From: Cyclospora cayetanensis
Taxonomy: Eukaryota > Apicomplexa > Conoidasida > Eucoccidiorida > Eimeriidae
Length of the DNA: 64,000 bases
NCBI RefSeq assembly: GCF_002999335.1
Contig: NW_020312121.1
Coordinates: 20,268 to 84,267 of the forward strand
Direction of reading: 5' to 3'
Of this stretch, positions 10,631-24,600 are shown in pieces; position 1 is the stretch's first letter, and each line of letters begins with the position of its first letter. The position numbers were made by a program, and so were the translations under genes. The notes beneath the pieces were generated by a model that was not told where the DNA came from, made no database searches, and was given only the letters and a program-made list of their open reading frames with translations.

Positions 10631-13161
10631 CCGGAGGCCTTGCAGAGACTGCGGGCGGCCTCTGCCATGGCCTCCCCACTGTCCATCTCCTCGTTGCTCT
10701 TGCTGACCAGAAGCTGTTCTGGAGGCAACCCCTCATGTTCTCGGCTGTCTAAAAGCCCCTTGGCAACGCCCCCACAGAGGAACTCTGCAGAGCCAGAAAA
10801 TACAATGGAACCACTCGAAACTCCCTCTGTAGAGCAGCAAGACCAGAACCACGAAAACAGCTGCAAAGGCATCTTAGAAGGCCTAGCAGCACCCCTCGAT
10901 GCCGTGAATCAGCTGCTGCAGCTGTCTAGATGCGCTGCTTTCTTGATAGCCCCATCAGCTGCAGGCAGAACAGCGGCTTTGAGACGTTTATTTCAGGCCC
11001 TAAAAGGCCTCGACCTTGCGGCGCCTCCAGGGCAGTATTCCTTTGGCGAGAAGCCTGAAGGCAGTAGCCAATCCCGATATGCCTGCAGCAAAGGCAACCT
11101 CTGCTGCAGCAATGACACGGTAGCAAGCAGGAGAACTAGCTGTCCTGCAGACGTCTTTGCTGGACCCTCAGGAGGCCGCAAACTGACGTTTCAAAAACCT
11201 AACTTCCATCTTGAAGTCATTAGCGGGGTATGCTTCAGTGCTTGCACACACTCGGCACAAAAACCCCCAGGGGGGTACAGAGACTGGTGCAAGCCATGCT
11301 AATGCCTGGAGGCTGCGGCAATCATCCTCGAACTCTGTGCAGCGAATCTGGTGTTTTTACGTGTCATCGGTTGCACGCCTGCGCCTCCATTCCTATCATG
11401 TGTCGAGAAAGTGGAGACCTGTAAGGTCCTGTTCTGGCTCTTGTTACTGCTACAGCTGGGAAGCCCCTCTATCTTCTATTGCATTCCCACGGCCGTGAAG
11501 AGTCTGCGCGTGCCCGTTGGCAGAAGAGGCTCCAGAGATCCCCCTGTCCACTTTGAGGTTTCGCATCAGTCGCACATGTTTGTGGGGGCAGAGAAGGACT
11601 TTTGTCAGATAGGGGTTAAAAGCCCAGGCCTCCCCGTCATCTTGCTGTCGCTTCACGCTCACAGACACGGTACCAAGGCGCATCCGCAGCCCTCAGTCAC
11701 AGCCACTTGCCTCTTTGGTGGTGTCGCAGCACCTGCTGGAGTTGCTGCTGCTGCGGCTGCGGGCGTAGAGAGCGCTGTAACTGCAGCCACAGCAGCAGCA
11801 GCAGCAGAGGCAACCTTAGGGCCCCCTCGTTTCGGTGTTTTGGTGGCTTCGCCATTCACACCCGAAGCTGGAGGTCCTCGCAAGGAGCTAAGCGTGAACG
11901 CCGAGCAAGCACGAAGGGCGTCTGCAAGATGCGTTCCGCAAGACACGCAGCAGCAGCTGCAGCCGCTGTCGAAGGAGAAGGTTAAAGCGCTAGACGCTCC
12001 TGGAAAAAAATGTGCCGAGGCGCTCGAGAATGCCTGTGAAGAACTGGGTGAAAGCAGTCTCTGGGGACCTGAGGGTTGGATGTTGCGTTGTCTACAATGC
12101 TGGGAGTCTGTTGACTTGCTGCATGGGGAGGCGCTTGTGTTGCTGCTCCGGCCTCATGTCCTGGTTATCCGTTTGTTCGAGAAAAGCAAAGAAGAAAGAG
12201 ACATCGCAGCGGCCGCAGCACGAGGGCTCACGCGATCACAGCGTAGAGCGATCATGTATACTTCCCTGATGGTATTGCCTTGGAAAATCGAACCTCCTTC
12301 TGTCTGCTTATCCTTTTTCCTGCCTGATCACGCCAGAGTCCTCATCCTCGCATTTTTTATTTCATCTACTCCCACCTGTCCGTTCGTCTACGCACAGCCG
12401 GTGCCGAACTCTTTCTGTGGGTGTATGTTACTCTGTGTGGATATGTTCTGCTTGCTCGAATCCCCCTTCACTCCCCGCCGTGAAAACCACCTTATCAATC
12501 CCTTTCTATGTGCATACCCCTGCGCCTGCCCTTACAGACTTGCGGGGCCGCATGCAGACGTTCTGCTGGTTGCCTCCTTTTCTGCGTTGTTTCCCGCAGA
12601 GGGCCTTTCTCCGTCGATTTCCATTGCACCCACAGCTGCTCCAGGATTTTTTGCGACAGAGCCTGCGCTCTGAGAAAGCCCTAGCCATCCGACTGGCGAG
12701 ACCCTTCAGCCACCTGTCTCTCTTCCGTCAGTTTGATAGTTTCGCTTTCTGTCTCGCTAGCTGTTGTCACTGACTCCTCTCTTTGCCCACCCACGTGTTT
12801 ACCCTTCCGCTGTTTCTCCCTCTCTTGTTCTTCCCACCCTTGTTCTCCCTGCCTGTTCGCCCTCACGGCGCTTGTTCTCCGCCTTTTTCTGCAGTTTCCG
12901 GTGCTTGTGTCATCCTCCTCTGCCGCAGAGACAGGGCACCCTCTGCAGCGCGAGCAGCTGCTACAGCTTCAAGGCCTTTCTCTGCTCTGTTCCCAGACAG
13001 CCGACCTCCTTCAGAGCATTGCGGAGGCAACCAACAAGCACCGGCCGCAAGGCCAGCACCACATAGCCTTTGTACCGACGCTGATCTCGAGGCACCTTTC
13101 AAAGGAATGCTCTGAAGACGTAAAAGGGGGCGAACTCTGCCGAGGTCCAAGTGAAGCACTG
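10631..13161 (+). CDS. multi-exon protein segment, middle of the giant exon chain
   Basis: Unrecognised. Exons 10631-11227, 11343-11420 and 11456-12271 join in phase 0 at clear sites: acceptor TTGCAG, donor GTATGC, acceptor GTGCAG, donor GTAAGG, acceptor CTACAG, donor GTATTG. The third contains an Ala run near 11730-11815. The following piece from 12538 can be read in two ways: from a GTAGAG donor at 12240-12241 into a frame with LRGRMQTFCWL, or from GTATAC into a frame with LAGPHADVLLVASF. I prefer the first, which looks more like folded protein. An exon at 12895-13161 (acceptor CTGCAG, donor GTAAGG) follows, and joins the 13661 exon in phase 0. No domain is recognised. Confidence 0.45.
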
Positions 13162-13660
13162 GTAAGGGAGGCCGAGTGGATGAGGAGTTTTCTACCCCAA
13201 CTCACCCTGCTGTTTTACCGTGTAGCAGTGCACCTGGGTAAACGAGCCAGCACGAGTAGGAGAATAACAGCCTTCCGTGTTTTCTAAAGGGTCCTGCGAA
13301 GGAGCCCTCTCCTTAGGTCGCCTTCCCATTTTCCTTGAAGCGCCACCAGCCTAAGCCTTTTCGACTCCTTTGGGGTTATTCCACCCCTTCCCAGTAGGGT
13401 GAAGTCCGACAAAAAGCCATATGCAGTTGCAATCTTCTTTATTACTCTGTCCTACCTTAGGTGGTGCGCGTTACTGTGGGATCTCCTCCGCGCCACCTCA
13501 CGACATGGAGTATCGAGCAAACCTTGTGAGCTCTTGGCACCATCAAAGCCCTCTTCTAGCTTGAAACTCCGTCACAAAACCTGTTCTGAAGGACATTCAC
13601 CTTGTGAGAATTATGTCAGACGTAAAGAAGTATCAATTTGGTGCAGTGAACCTGCGTTAG

Positions 13661-16600
13661 ACGGAATTGAATGGCATTGAGGGGATCCGTTTGCGTCGTT
13701 TTAACCCGTTCAGATACTTTTCTGAGGCTCTGTACCGTCTAGCTGAGACGCTTTTCGAGTTTCATGATGCAGCTACAGCAGCAGCACACGATAAAAAAGA
13801 CACCTTGAGCACACAGCAACAGTGCTACGGCTACCGGCATCAGCAAGAAAAGGAACACCAAACCCCCGCACTTTTTGAACATCAGCAGCAAACTGATTTC
13901 CACCCTGGGAGTCCGACAACGGTAGTAGGACTCCTGCTGTCATTTCTGGAGTCTCAGAATCAAACCCCACAATATTTAGAGGCATTCATGCAAGTATTTA
14001 CTGCAGCTTGCAAAGGACACCCTGACACCCAACAAGAGCAGCAAACCCACACTTCTGAGCAGCAGCAACAACAACAAAAGAGTGCGCGAGGATCGCACGA
14101 TCGGCAACATGCAATGGAGAACTCCCCTATAGAGGAGCGTTCCCCCCAAAAAGAGCTCTCAGAGCACTGCAGCTCTCAATCAGCAGATGCTCAAGTGCCT
14201 TTGAGCGACATCCAAGCCACTATCGCTGCGCGGATGCTGCAGTATCTACATGCTGCGACTGTGAGGCCGCGTTGTCTGCCTGTCGGCTAGATGAGCCTTG
14301 CTTTCTCGAGGACGCTTTGTAGTAGTTCGGAAGTGGAGCCACTCACGCTGCAGGTAGCGCAATGCCCTTGTCGTCACTGCTGTAGCTGTCTGGCTGCGTT
14401 GAGTATTTGCATGCAGACACCTTTATCTCCAGTCAGCTTAGAAGGTCTCCTGGCCTGCGCAGAGGCCCCAGAGTCAGTTGCCCCCCCTCAACTGCGTGAA
14501 ATCCCTCCTGGCCACCTGCAGGATGCTGCGAAACTCACACCGGAGAGAGGGGCCTCTGATGGAGCGAAATCCTGCATGTCAAGCTCGTCGGCAACACCCA
14601 CCCGAGGATCGATTGATACACAGTATCCCCCTGAGGGCCTACCCAAGGCTCTAACTGAGCATCAACTGGAGTCCTCCCCTTCCCTACGTGCTGAGCGCAG
14701 CGGCAACAGTCATAGCAGTAGGGACGCAGACACTGACTCTGATAACACCTTAGCCTCTTCTCTCAACGAGCCCTCTAGAGGCCAAGAGGCCTTTCTCGCA
14801 CGCGACGAGTTTGCACAAGCAGCAAAGTCTGTCCCCTTCCCTAAGCTTGCAGAAGAGGCATCTTTTCAAAAGGCCAACAACGAGTGCCGCATGGCATTAG
14901 GCGACCTTCAAAGACCGGCTTCGAGCGCAAAGCCTTTGTCTATCCAGGGAGGCTGTACGCCCTTAGACGGCTCCCCCTTCACAACTGCACCGCATGCGGA
15001 CCAGACCCTTTTCCTGCCTGCAGTGCCACAAGAGCCGCATGTACATGAGGCAGGCCTGTTGTCTCCTAGGAATTCTTCGGCATTTTGCTCCCTCTCCTCA
15101 TCCTTGGATGGGGACTCGTTCTTCGAAGATTTTGTAGAAGGTAACCAGGAGGGATCTCAGGCCGCCGTGGCATCGGAGGTGGAGCCCCTCGTGAAGGTAA
15201 CAGGATACAAAGAAACTTCCAGCCTACTGCACTCAGAGGCGCAGCTCCACGATACTTTTACACTGTTTCTAGAACAGCGTGAGCAACAGCAGGGGCAGCA
15301 ACATCGGCACGTCGGCGCAGACTCCAATCAAGACGCTGGTGTGGGGGATCCAGAAGGGAATGCCGTCTCTATTCGTGCCGGCAGTGTGGCATTAGCAGCA
15401 AAGCCATCAGACGCCTTTGCTGAAGCTGGCAAATTGGTGCGCAAAGCAGAAAGAAAAACTTGGGCTTCAACTCAGAATGCAGAGCTCGAGGGCATGCATA
15501 CCCATGCAACAGCCGAGAGGATCACTGGACAAGCCTCTGCAGCAGCAAAAGCAGTGCGGCCACCACCAACGCAAGCTCTACCAAGAAGCGTAATATCAGC
15601 AGGAACAGAAAAGACGCACGCCGGGCACCTTGAACCATCTAGTGGTGCAGTGTCACAAGGTTCAAACGCAGCGGCGATGCCTGCAGGTGGAACGTCAGCA
15701 GCACAGGCATTGGACACCGACGCAGCACAAAACGTATGTGCAGCACCACCTGCACTGAAATTACCAGAAGTTTTTCTGGCAGATGCACCAGATACAACGG
15801 AGAGGGCAGGTGCAAAAGGTTATACGACACACATCGGAACATCATCGATCCGCTCAGCAGTACATGCACTACCCTTTGAAGACATAGCGATAGGAGGGGA
15901 CCCGACTGCTGCTGAAGCAGCAAGAGCTAATTCAGCTGAATCAGCCGTTGTCGAAGCAAAAGCCGCGGCAGCAGCAGCAGGGTGCGCACAACAAGCTAAG
16001 GAAAGGGTAGTTGACACAGTGGCAGCGTCAAGCGCAATGCTAAGAGCAACAACGGACGCCACCCCGGCTGCAGGAGCAGCAGTTGCTACTGCCGCAGAGT
16101 CAGAGTCTATGAAGAAGGCAGTTGTAGCGAACGCAGTAACCGTCCCGCGTCTAGCTCCTCGAGTAGCTGCATTAGTATCAGTAGTAGAAGCAGCCGCAGT
16201 ATCGACAGTTGCTGCGATGGCCAAGGCCACAACACCGAATGCTATTGGCACAGCAGCAGTAGCAGAAGCCGCGGCAGCGAACAACGCAGCAGCAGAGGAT
16301 ACGGCGTCAGAAGCAGCCACACCGGCTACAGTGCCTGAAAAAACAAAGAGGGAGGCAGAATCAAAAGGCGCACATACCAGCAGCGTCGCAGGTGTACCAG
16401 AAAGACCCGCAGCAACGGCAGCAGCAATAGGAGAAAGAGTAGCCACAGATTCGACAGCAGGCGCATCGGCGTCAATGAAGGCATATGTATCAGCAAAGAA
16501 AGCAGTAGAAGCAAGTCAGCTCCTTGCTTCAGCGGCAGCAGCAGCAATTGCAGGCCGGCGTCAGGCATCTGAGGCCACAGCAGATGCTACCGCATTTGCT

Positions 16601-19600
16601 GATGCAGCTGCCAGCAAGGCACTCGAGGCAGTAGCAAGTGCTCAAAAGTGCACTGACGCAGAGTTTCGCTGTGTGGCTGCTGCGGAGGTGGCAGAAGCTG
16701 CAGCTGAGCGATCCACTGCAACAGCGCATGACGTCGCTTCTCTCTTGATGCTGGTAGCCGCAGCAGAACAGCGACTCCAGGCTCTGGTCACTGCTGCACG
16801 CGCCTCGGAGCAAGCTGCTGCTTGCAGCAGAAGCGCGGCTGAAGCAGCATCAGCACATGCTGCTGATGCTGCTGCCGATGCTGAAAAACAAGACCAAGAA
16901 GCAGACGCTTATAAAGGGGCTGCCAAAAGTGCTGCGTTAGCAGCACAAGAAGCAGCGAATATTGCGTATGGCATAGTAGCAGAGATCGAACAGCAAGCTG
17001 CTACTGCTTTTGCTACGCTTCAACGAGCTCAAACAGAAGCTGAGGTTGCCTACGGAGAACTGAAAGCAGCATCGAAACAAGAAGAGACTAAGATAAAGGA
17101 ATTATCGTCGGCAGCCGCAGTAATAGCTGCTGAATTGCAGGCACAGAGGGAGACTGCCACAGTGCATGTTGCCGAGAGCAGGCTGCACGTGGAGGCAGCT
17201 GCTGCAGCTGCAGCTGCTGCCGCACAGAAGCAGCACAGGGTTGAGGACTCCGAAGTAGTGGTGCAGGCTACTGTGCGCGTTGTGCAAGAAGCGGCAGAAG
17301 CTGCTTCAGGATGTGTCTCAGCAGCCGAGAAACACCATAGAGCGTGTGAAGAAGCAGCTCGGCGTGCATTGCAGGCAGCAGCAGCAGCTAATGCTGCTGC
17401 CGCGGAGCTTCATATGCACAAAGAAGAAGCCGCTACAAATGCTGCGAGGACCCGAAACCACTGGGAGGTTGCAGCAATGCACTGCGCTGGTGTGGAGCAA
17501 CACCTGCTAGATGCTGCTACAGATGCAAAGCAGGTGCAAGAGCATGCAATTGCTGTCACAACAGCTGCCACCACTGCCGCAGACCAGTTGCAGCACGTAA
17601 AAGATTCAGGGAACCTGGCCAGAGCTGCTGCTGCCGCAGCGCAGGAAGCTTCTGACGTTGCGGCTGGCATTGTGGCAGGCTTACAGCAGAAGCAAGCTGC
17701 TGCTACTGCTATCATAGAAGGACCACACGACGCTCAAAAACAGAAAGGCCGCGGTGCTGGAGGCCATTCAAAAAGCCCGCAACACAAGGAAGCAGCTACG
17801 GCAGCTGCTGCGGCAATGCAGCACTCCAGGTTAACCACTTCAAGGGAAGCTGCTGAACTGCAGCAGCACGGGAAGACAGGAGCGGCAGCAACAGAAGAGA
17901 TAGAAGAATGGAGGCAGGCTGAAACTCGTGTGGAAAACCGAGAGAAAGTCACATCGGCTGCAGCTTTTGCTGCCACAATTGCAGCAGAGCGGTCCCCGAA
18001 GCAGCTTTCGCAAGCATCCGGTGAGCCACAGTCTGCTGCCTTGGCTACGCATGCAGCTGGCAAAGCTGCTTCTCTGTCCCCAGAAGGCCCCAGGCACCCG
18101 CATGCGACTCATATAAAGCAGGTGCTTCAGCAAGCTTCAACAGCCTCAGATGGAGCGCGTTCCGAGCACGAAGAATGGGTTCCCAAGTGTGGAGTTAGCA
18201 AACCGACAGAAAACGCATCAGGTACTCATCTGCAGGATGAGGCAGCTAAGTGCGCAGCGACAGTAGCACAGCAGCACATGCAAGCGGCAGAGGGAAGTGC
18301 CGCTGCAGCGGAAGCATCGGCGTTGCGTTGCGTTGAGATTGAAACTCAGTTGCGCTGTCTCGCTGATAAAGCTGCAGCAGGAGCAGCATCAGACCGGTTG
18401 ATGCTAAAGGAAGCCTTCCAGGCTGTGGTAACCGCGGCAGCTCGCTCCCAGAAGCACGTAGAGGCCCTCTGCGCTGCAACAGAAGAAGCGACAACGGAGG
18501 TGCTTCAACACCGGAAGAGCCTGAGTGTGGCAAGAAACCAAGCGCTTGCAGCGGCAGCAGAAGCAAAAGAGGCAGCTGCAGCTGCCACGGCTGCTGTGGG
18601 GGCCACCCAAGCAGCTGAACTGATGGCGACGAGAGGGGCAGCAGCAGCGGCATCTGCGGCTGATGCATCGTTGCAGGCCGCTGAGCAAATCAGGTTGGCT
18701 GTGGAGTCAGTCCAGGAGGCAGGCGAGTTTGCAGACCCTGCAAAAGCCGCAGCAGAAGCAGCGGTGACAGCAGCAGAGAGCGCCTCAGCCGCCAAGGCAG
18801 CGGCTGCCATTGCTGCCGCGCAAGCCGCAAGCAGTCAAGAAGCTAGCAAGACTGCGACTCGCGGGGCAGTAGCGTCTTTAAAGGCAGCAGACACCGCAGT
18901 GAGAGCCGAGCGCGTAGCCGCCGAGCAGCTTGGCATGGTTGTTGTTGCCACGTCACATATCTCGCAGAAGGTCTCCCTCATCCTCTCCCATAGAGAGGGC
19001 GCCTCGACTGCGACGGCCAACCCAAATGCAGCAGGAGTCAGCACTGGCAAGCTCACTATTGGGGCCTCCGGCAAGAAACCGCATCTGATACCTCCAGATG
19101 GAGCCGGTGTTGTGGTGGAGATTAGGAGTGCGTCGAAGGGAGTTGAAGGCAGGCAGCAAAAGCTGAATCATTCCGCTAAGCGTCCTGGCGCTCCTGGTAC
19201 GTCGAATGAAGTGGTCGCAGCGAAAAGCAGCGGCAGCAGGCCCTCATGCTGGACGCGCCTTCCTGCTCTACCTGCCGAACCTTCTGGCAGCACCTGTACA
19301 GCGGGAGACTCTGCAATAGATATCTCTCAGCGGTCCCATACCAGCGTTATCAAAAATACGGAGAGCAGAAGCAACAACAACAGCAGTACTAGGAGCAGCG
19401 AAAATAACAAGCAGGCAACTCGAGGTGTGGTCATTGCGAGGGTTCGGCAGCCTCAGACGACACATACGAAGGGTATAATGGCTCCTGTAATGGAGCCTAG
19501 TCGTTCTACCGTTAGCCCTGCTGTTACTGCTGCTTCGGCGCTTCGGGTCGAATCTAGCAGCGTCTTAAGCTTAGAAAGCTCAAGCAGCTGCAGTAAGCGG

Positions 19601-21604
19601 ATATATCAGCACAAAAGAGGTCGCAGCGAAGAAGACAGCAGCAGTGAGCAGCAACGCGCCCATCCTCAATGGCGAAACTGGGGGTCCCCAGTACACCAGA
19701 GACAACATCAGCGGGAACGGACGACCCCAGTTTTCCCAAAGCCTCTCAACCTTTACCGGCAGCCATTGGGAAGGCAACAAAATGAAACCCCTGAGTTGAG
19801 GAGTTCCCCTCAGAGAGGTCATAAGGACTCCAGGACACCTTCTTGGGAAGTGACTGAGGATCAGCGGCTGCGTGCGTCTTTAGAGGCGGTGCTTGCAGGA
19901 GAAAGGCGAAGACGTCATGAGCAACGGACAAATCTTCTCGTCCAGTCAAAAGTAGGCAATGCGCACATCATCTGGCCTCCCTCTAGAAATCTGCCCCTAC
20001 ATCACAGGAGGCCACCTTGCGGACCCTAGAATGTCATCAAAGCATAGTGCAGACCTAGGATCTTTTAGTGTCTGGCAGCAAGTTGTTTTTCTCGGTGCCG
20101 CTGCAGTTGCAGAGGCAGCAGGCGGCACTTGTTGAGGCTTCGGCCCAAGTGTCTAGAAGGCTGGATGCCAACACAAACGAAGTCGCCGCTCTAAAGGTAG
20201 GGACAATGGTTTCGGACCATGTTGCCTCCACGAGTTCCATCTTCGGAACTCGAGGAAGAGACCAGTGCATTGGAATTAACAATGGCACAAGGCTTCAGAG
20301 CAGGCGATCGGGGGCACACGGTTTGGGGTGGTTTGTTGCAGAGGACGGTGAAATCGCTGCTTCGCTCCACAGAGGCGTACAAAGCCCCCAGGGGTGGCCA
20401 GAGTCTACCGCATGCTGCAGCGTCCAAAGCACCGAGGGCACGGTGCTGTACCGCGTGCAACAGGGACAGCCTCAACAACAGTGCGCGGCAGCCACAGGCA
20501 GAGGGCACGTCGCAATCTCAAGGGGAATTTGCTGCTGCTACCTCGCCAACTGCGAGGAAACACAGTGCTCAGAGAGATTTCAGTACGACAGCACTACCTA
20601 CGGTGGCCCTAAGAGCTAAAAGCGATGCTGCTGCTTGTGCAGCTGCCAATGCGGTGTCCTCTATTTGTGTCGCTGTACTGCTGCCCCGCATGGCATGGTG
20701 TTTCTTCTGCTTCTGTTGGTCCACAACTGTGCTAGTACTGCTGTTTCTGTTCACAGCAGACGATCCAGAAGAGCTCTCTATGGCCATGGTGCTTCCGCTG
20801 CTGAGGCGAGCCCTAATGACGAGACCATGCTGGAATTCTGAGAGCGAAAAATCTCCCGCAGCACAGCACCGTCATGGGGAAGGCGCGGCAGGAAACGAGG
20901 AAGGGCGCATCTCCTTGCACACTGCTGAGAGACGGGACCAACAGGCTCCTGAAGTGCAACAAGGAGCATCTTCTTTAGCACATTCTCTTCCTGTGAAACA
21001 TGCAACGCCTACTCCAGCTGTGTGGGGTCACAAGCACACAGCTGCAGCAGCTGTGACAGCCACACCGCCACAGGAAAGCCAGAGAGACGCAACTTCCGAC
21101 TCCTATTCTGTCCCCGATGAACATGATGAAGAAACGAGTGCTGAAAAAACAAACAGGAAGCTTACCTCGGCGGCGACAGCGGTCGGTAAGAGAGCACCAG
21201 ATGCAGGTCAGAGATCCCAATGGAGAGAGTCTAGTAGAAGCAGCTGCAGTGCCTCTGTTCGAGAAGAACGGAATCAAGCCAGGGCAGCAGCGACAGCAGC
21301 AGTTGCAGCCGCTGTAGAAGCAGCAGCAGTTGCTGGTGTGGCTGCAGCGGCTGCCTTTGGCCAGCAGCAGCTTCAAAGGCCTCGCCAAACCCAGAGTCCC
21401 CAACTTTTCGAGCACAAACAACAGGAGCAATGCGAAGGGCCCGTATCCGCCATAAGAATCATAAGGCCCTCCCCTTCATTGTCCCCCCTGAGCCCCAGGT
21501 TGTTGGCTGCACTGGCAGCCCCCCGTGAGTGCCCTCCAAAGGTACCGCTGATTCGTCCCAAGCCTCCATTGGAGTTTGAAAGTCGCGGGGCATCTCAAAG
21601 ATGA
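13661..21604 (+). CDS. giant Ala-rich, probably coiled-coil protein (3' part of exon chain)
   Basis: Exons 13661-14260, 14354-19951 and 20107-20196 join in phase 0. A final exon set in the frame ending with TGA at 21604 follows, with its first acceptor unresolved between about 20230 and 20757. The 5.6-kb exon is the longest in the window. Its first third is Ser/Pro/Glu-rich. From about 15900 to 18960 it is dominated by Ala (GCA/GCT/GCC mixed codons) with spaced Glu, Lys, Gln and His in a heptad-like pattern (for example EEAARRALQAAAAANAAAAE), so a long helical or coiled-coil rod is likely. The tail after 19100 is Ser/Arg-rich. The small exon 20107-20196 continues the coil (LQRQQAALVEASAQVSRRLD). 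Ala-rich proteins like this in Eimeria are often given unreliable filament-type names; I assign no function. It probably continues the upstream exons. Confidence 0.6.
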
Positions 21605-24600
21605 TGACGTATACAGAAACCCCGCCGTGGGGACCCTCATTCAATAGGATTCCTGCAGCCGGATCCCTGCCTCCAAGAGAAGATCGATTTATTACCCCCC
21701 GGGGAATGAATAAGACTCTGACAGTATTGTGCGCTTGCGGAGCTTGCCTTTTGGCAAACCCTATGCACCCCTGTCCTTCACTGGATGTCCACTGCTGTGG
21801 ATCTCCATCTAGGTACCGTATGTCCCTGATTTGCGTTTCTTCCGTGACCACGAATAGAAGGCAATCGGTGCGTGAACCAAAAGAATCGCCTTAGGTGCAG
21901 TAGTCGTTACTCGAGCATTTCAACAGTACACGTGAAACATGTTGACAATTTGAAGTTCAACCTGAGCCAGGGTCTGGTATATCCACAATGCACCTCTAGG
22001 GGCCACGCTCAGCTCGAGTCTCCCAAAGCCCTGGTTTTGTTCAGACGCAGTCGCGGCACACGAAATACTCGTGTGTCTGTGTTAAACTATAGAAGAATGT
22101 TCTGAAGCTAAGAGATTATTCGAGAGGCATTCATCATTCGGCATCTTTGATTAGATGCCTAAATTGGGAACTCAGCAAGCCGAAGAGAGTCATGACTCAA
22201 AAGGCCCCGCATTAACCAATGGGGCAAAAGGCATCTGCACCGCTCTCATGTGGCACCACAGCATCGACCTGCGGCTTTCGTTTGGTGCAACCAGGGGGGA
22301 ATCAAAAACGGCACAGGCCACGAAATATCAGGAGAAAGTTGCTAGCTGGACTGAGCGAGTGGTGTTAATATCTTTCAGTCGGCTCAATTCAAAATAGGGT
22401 GTTTTTTTGGTATCTCAGGCAAAAGCTGGGGCCTACCTTTATGGATCCTCGACTCATTACTAGCCTCCATTACCTCAGTCCCAATATCATGCCCCATAGC
22501 AATGTAATCTCTCGATGGTGTCGAAGTGTGCATATCTTGTACATACCAGCTTTTACGACTTGCCACCTTGCATGCCCCGATTTTGTTCTTTGCGAATCTA
22601 TTTCCTTCGTGGACGCAATGGCAAAACATAGTGGCGCAACGCGGAAGAACGCCGAATCCCGTACCTTTACCCTTCGCGATCCATTCAGCTCATGAGTCTC
22701 CAGTGGTGTTAAGTTGGATCCGACGTTTGTGTGGTCCGTCGTCATACTGGAACTTTTTGGACGCACTAGATGGCTGCCTTTGTGACCTCTTCATAAAGGA
22801 ACCTCTTCCAAAGCATCATAAAGTACCAGCTCCTTACGGGAAAAGCGAGTAGCAGGGGTCTCAGGAATTTCGTCAGTGAGGTGTTCATGGATCTTAGCAC
22901 CAAACGAAAGCCAAACTTGAGACAAAAGATCACTGTCTTGGCCTGCAATTTGGGGTTTCAGGCCCCGTGCAGCCATATGCGTTGTTTTGAAGGCATAACT
23001 ATGGCCCTAAGTTTACTAAACGTCTTGAGCTCTTCTCATTTCATTCCAGCTGCGAAGACAAACGTGCATGTCATGGCGAACATTTTTTCGATAGGTCTCT
23101 TTGTATCTGCTGCCCCCAGGAGGAAGCCTACCCAGAAAAGGGAAAAGGGGCAGCTCGATTATGCTATACCGCAGCCCCTTAGCACCCCAACCATTCAAAG
23201 CTAGTTGCGCATTGCACGTATCACACAGCGCGTAAAACTGCATCATTTTTGCATCAAGCTGATAGTGCTCTGCAATAAACAAGATATACGAAGAGGCAAA
23301 TCACAAAGTCAATTCCTTTCTGTTCTCTGAGGAGTGGAATAGGTGTATTAGTGTGTCGTTGCCCATTACATTTCGACCCCCTGTTTCATGACACACGCCC
23401 TCCTAAATCTTACCTGTACGTCGGGACCAACGGCATGCACGACAGCGAAAGAGTCTTTGCCCTTCCGCTACTTCCCCCTCAAAGAAAAATTCAAAACATT
23501 GCAAATGAGAAAAAAGATAGGTGAATCAGCGGCTGCAGTGAAATCTTCGGGAAGGTAGGCATATATTAAAGCATACACACATGCACACACGTATACACTG
23601 GTGAACAATGAACTGCAGCCCAAACCAACTCCACGGCGGCAGTGCGATGGCTCGCCATCTTTGTAGTGCTAGCACGTGTGATCCTTTTGCTACGATAAAC
23701 CGGAGAATAAGCAACATGTGGAAAGCGAGTGGAAATGATCATAAGTTCAACAGTTCCTGCGCGCTTTAGAGAGTAATTCCTGCATGCCGATACAGTTGGT
23801 GCATGTAGCACTTCTAGGCCCCGAAAGAGGCATCAGTAAAAATAAAGGGACAGCTACCTGAAAATGCCTGCGCATAAATCTGAATGCGGACGAACCCTAA
23901 CAGTACTCACCGACAACTTTTCAAGCAACGTTTATAGATGAAAAAGGCTACGGCAGGCAGGGCAGTCGTTGAAAGGAGAAAATTACCAAGGAATGTACGA
24001 AGTACCGTTCATGGTCACTGCCATTGATACTCGAACGGAACCGATACTTCTTTCGCAGGGAACAAAGCTAGCAACTGCTGCTCCTTCAACCGACCAGTTT
24101 GGCATTGCCGACCCCGGTTTCACCAGAAGCTCCCTCCTAGTGTGTTCGCAGCACTCAAAAGTCCCTAAACTTGAGCATTTCTGTGGCTCCCTGTGAATGC
24201 TACGCCCTTACATGGATCGCTTAACTGCGCAAAAAAATTCTGCAAAAAAGTCGGGGAGCGTCGAAAGCTATAGGAAATCAACAATGGTAGCTTTGTTGCA
24301 CATACAGCATGAGGGGAATTCGTAGAGTATGAAAGAACATTGATTTCTGAGAGAATGGCTCATGGCCCTGACCTTCTTTTAGCACACTCCTTCGTGCAGT
24401 CACTTTCTGGTGCACCTTATGAAGCCTGCCGAGCCACTAGACTCAATTCGCCAGACTCGAAGCATATAGCTGATCACGAATTATCACATTTACTCAATTG
24501 CCTATCTTGGCGTTCGCTCAGTCATTCGCATGCACCAGCCAGCTGCTTTCCAAATACCTCCTCTTCTATAGGTGGCTGCGAACCCTAGGCCAGCAGATAC

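Noticed and set aside
15820..16446. 208-codon Ala/Val-rich minus frame
   Set aside because: Reverse complement of Ala codons gives Ser/Cys/Gly/Ala codons without stops; shadow of the plus-strand exon.
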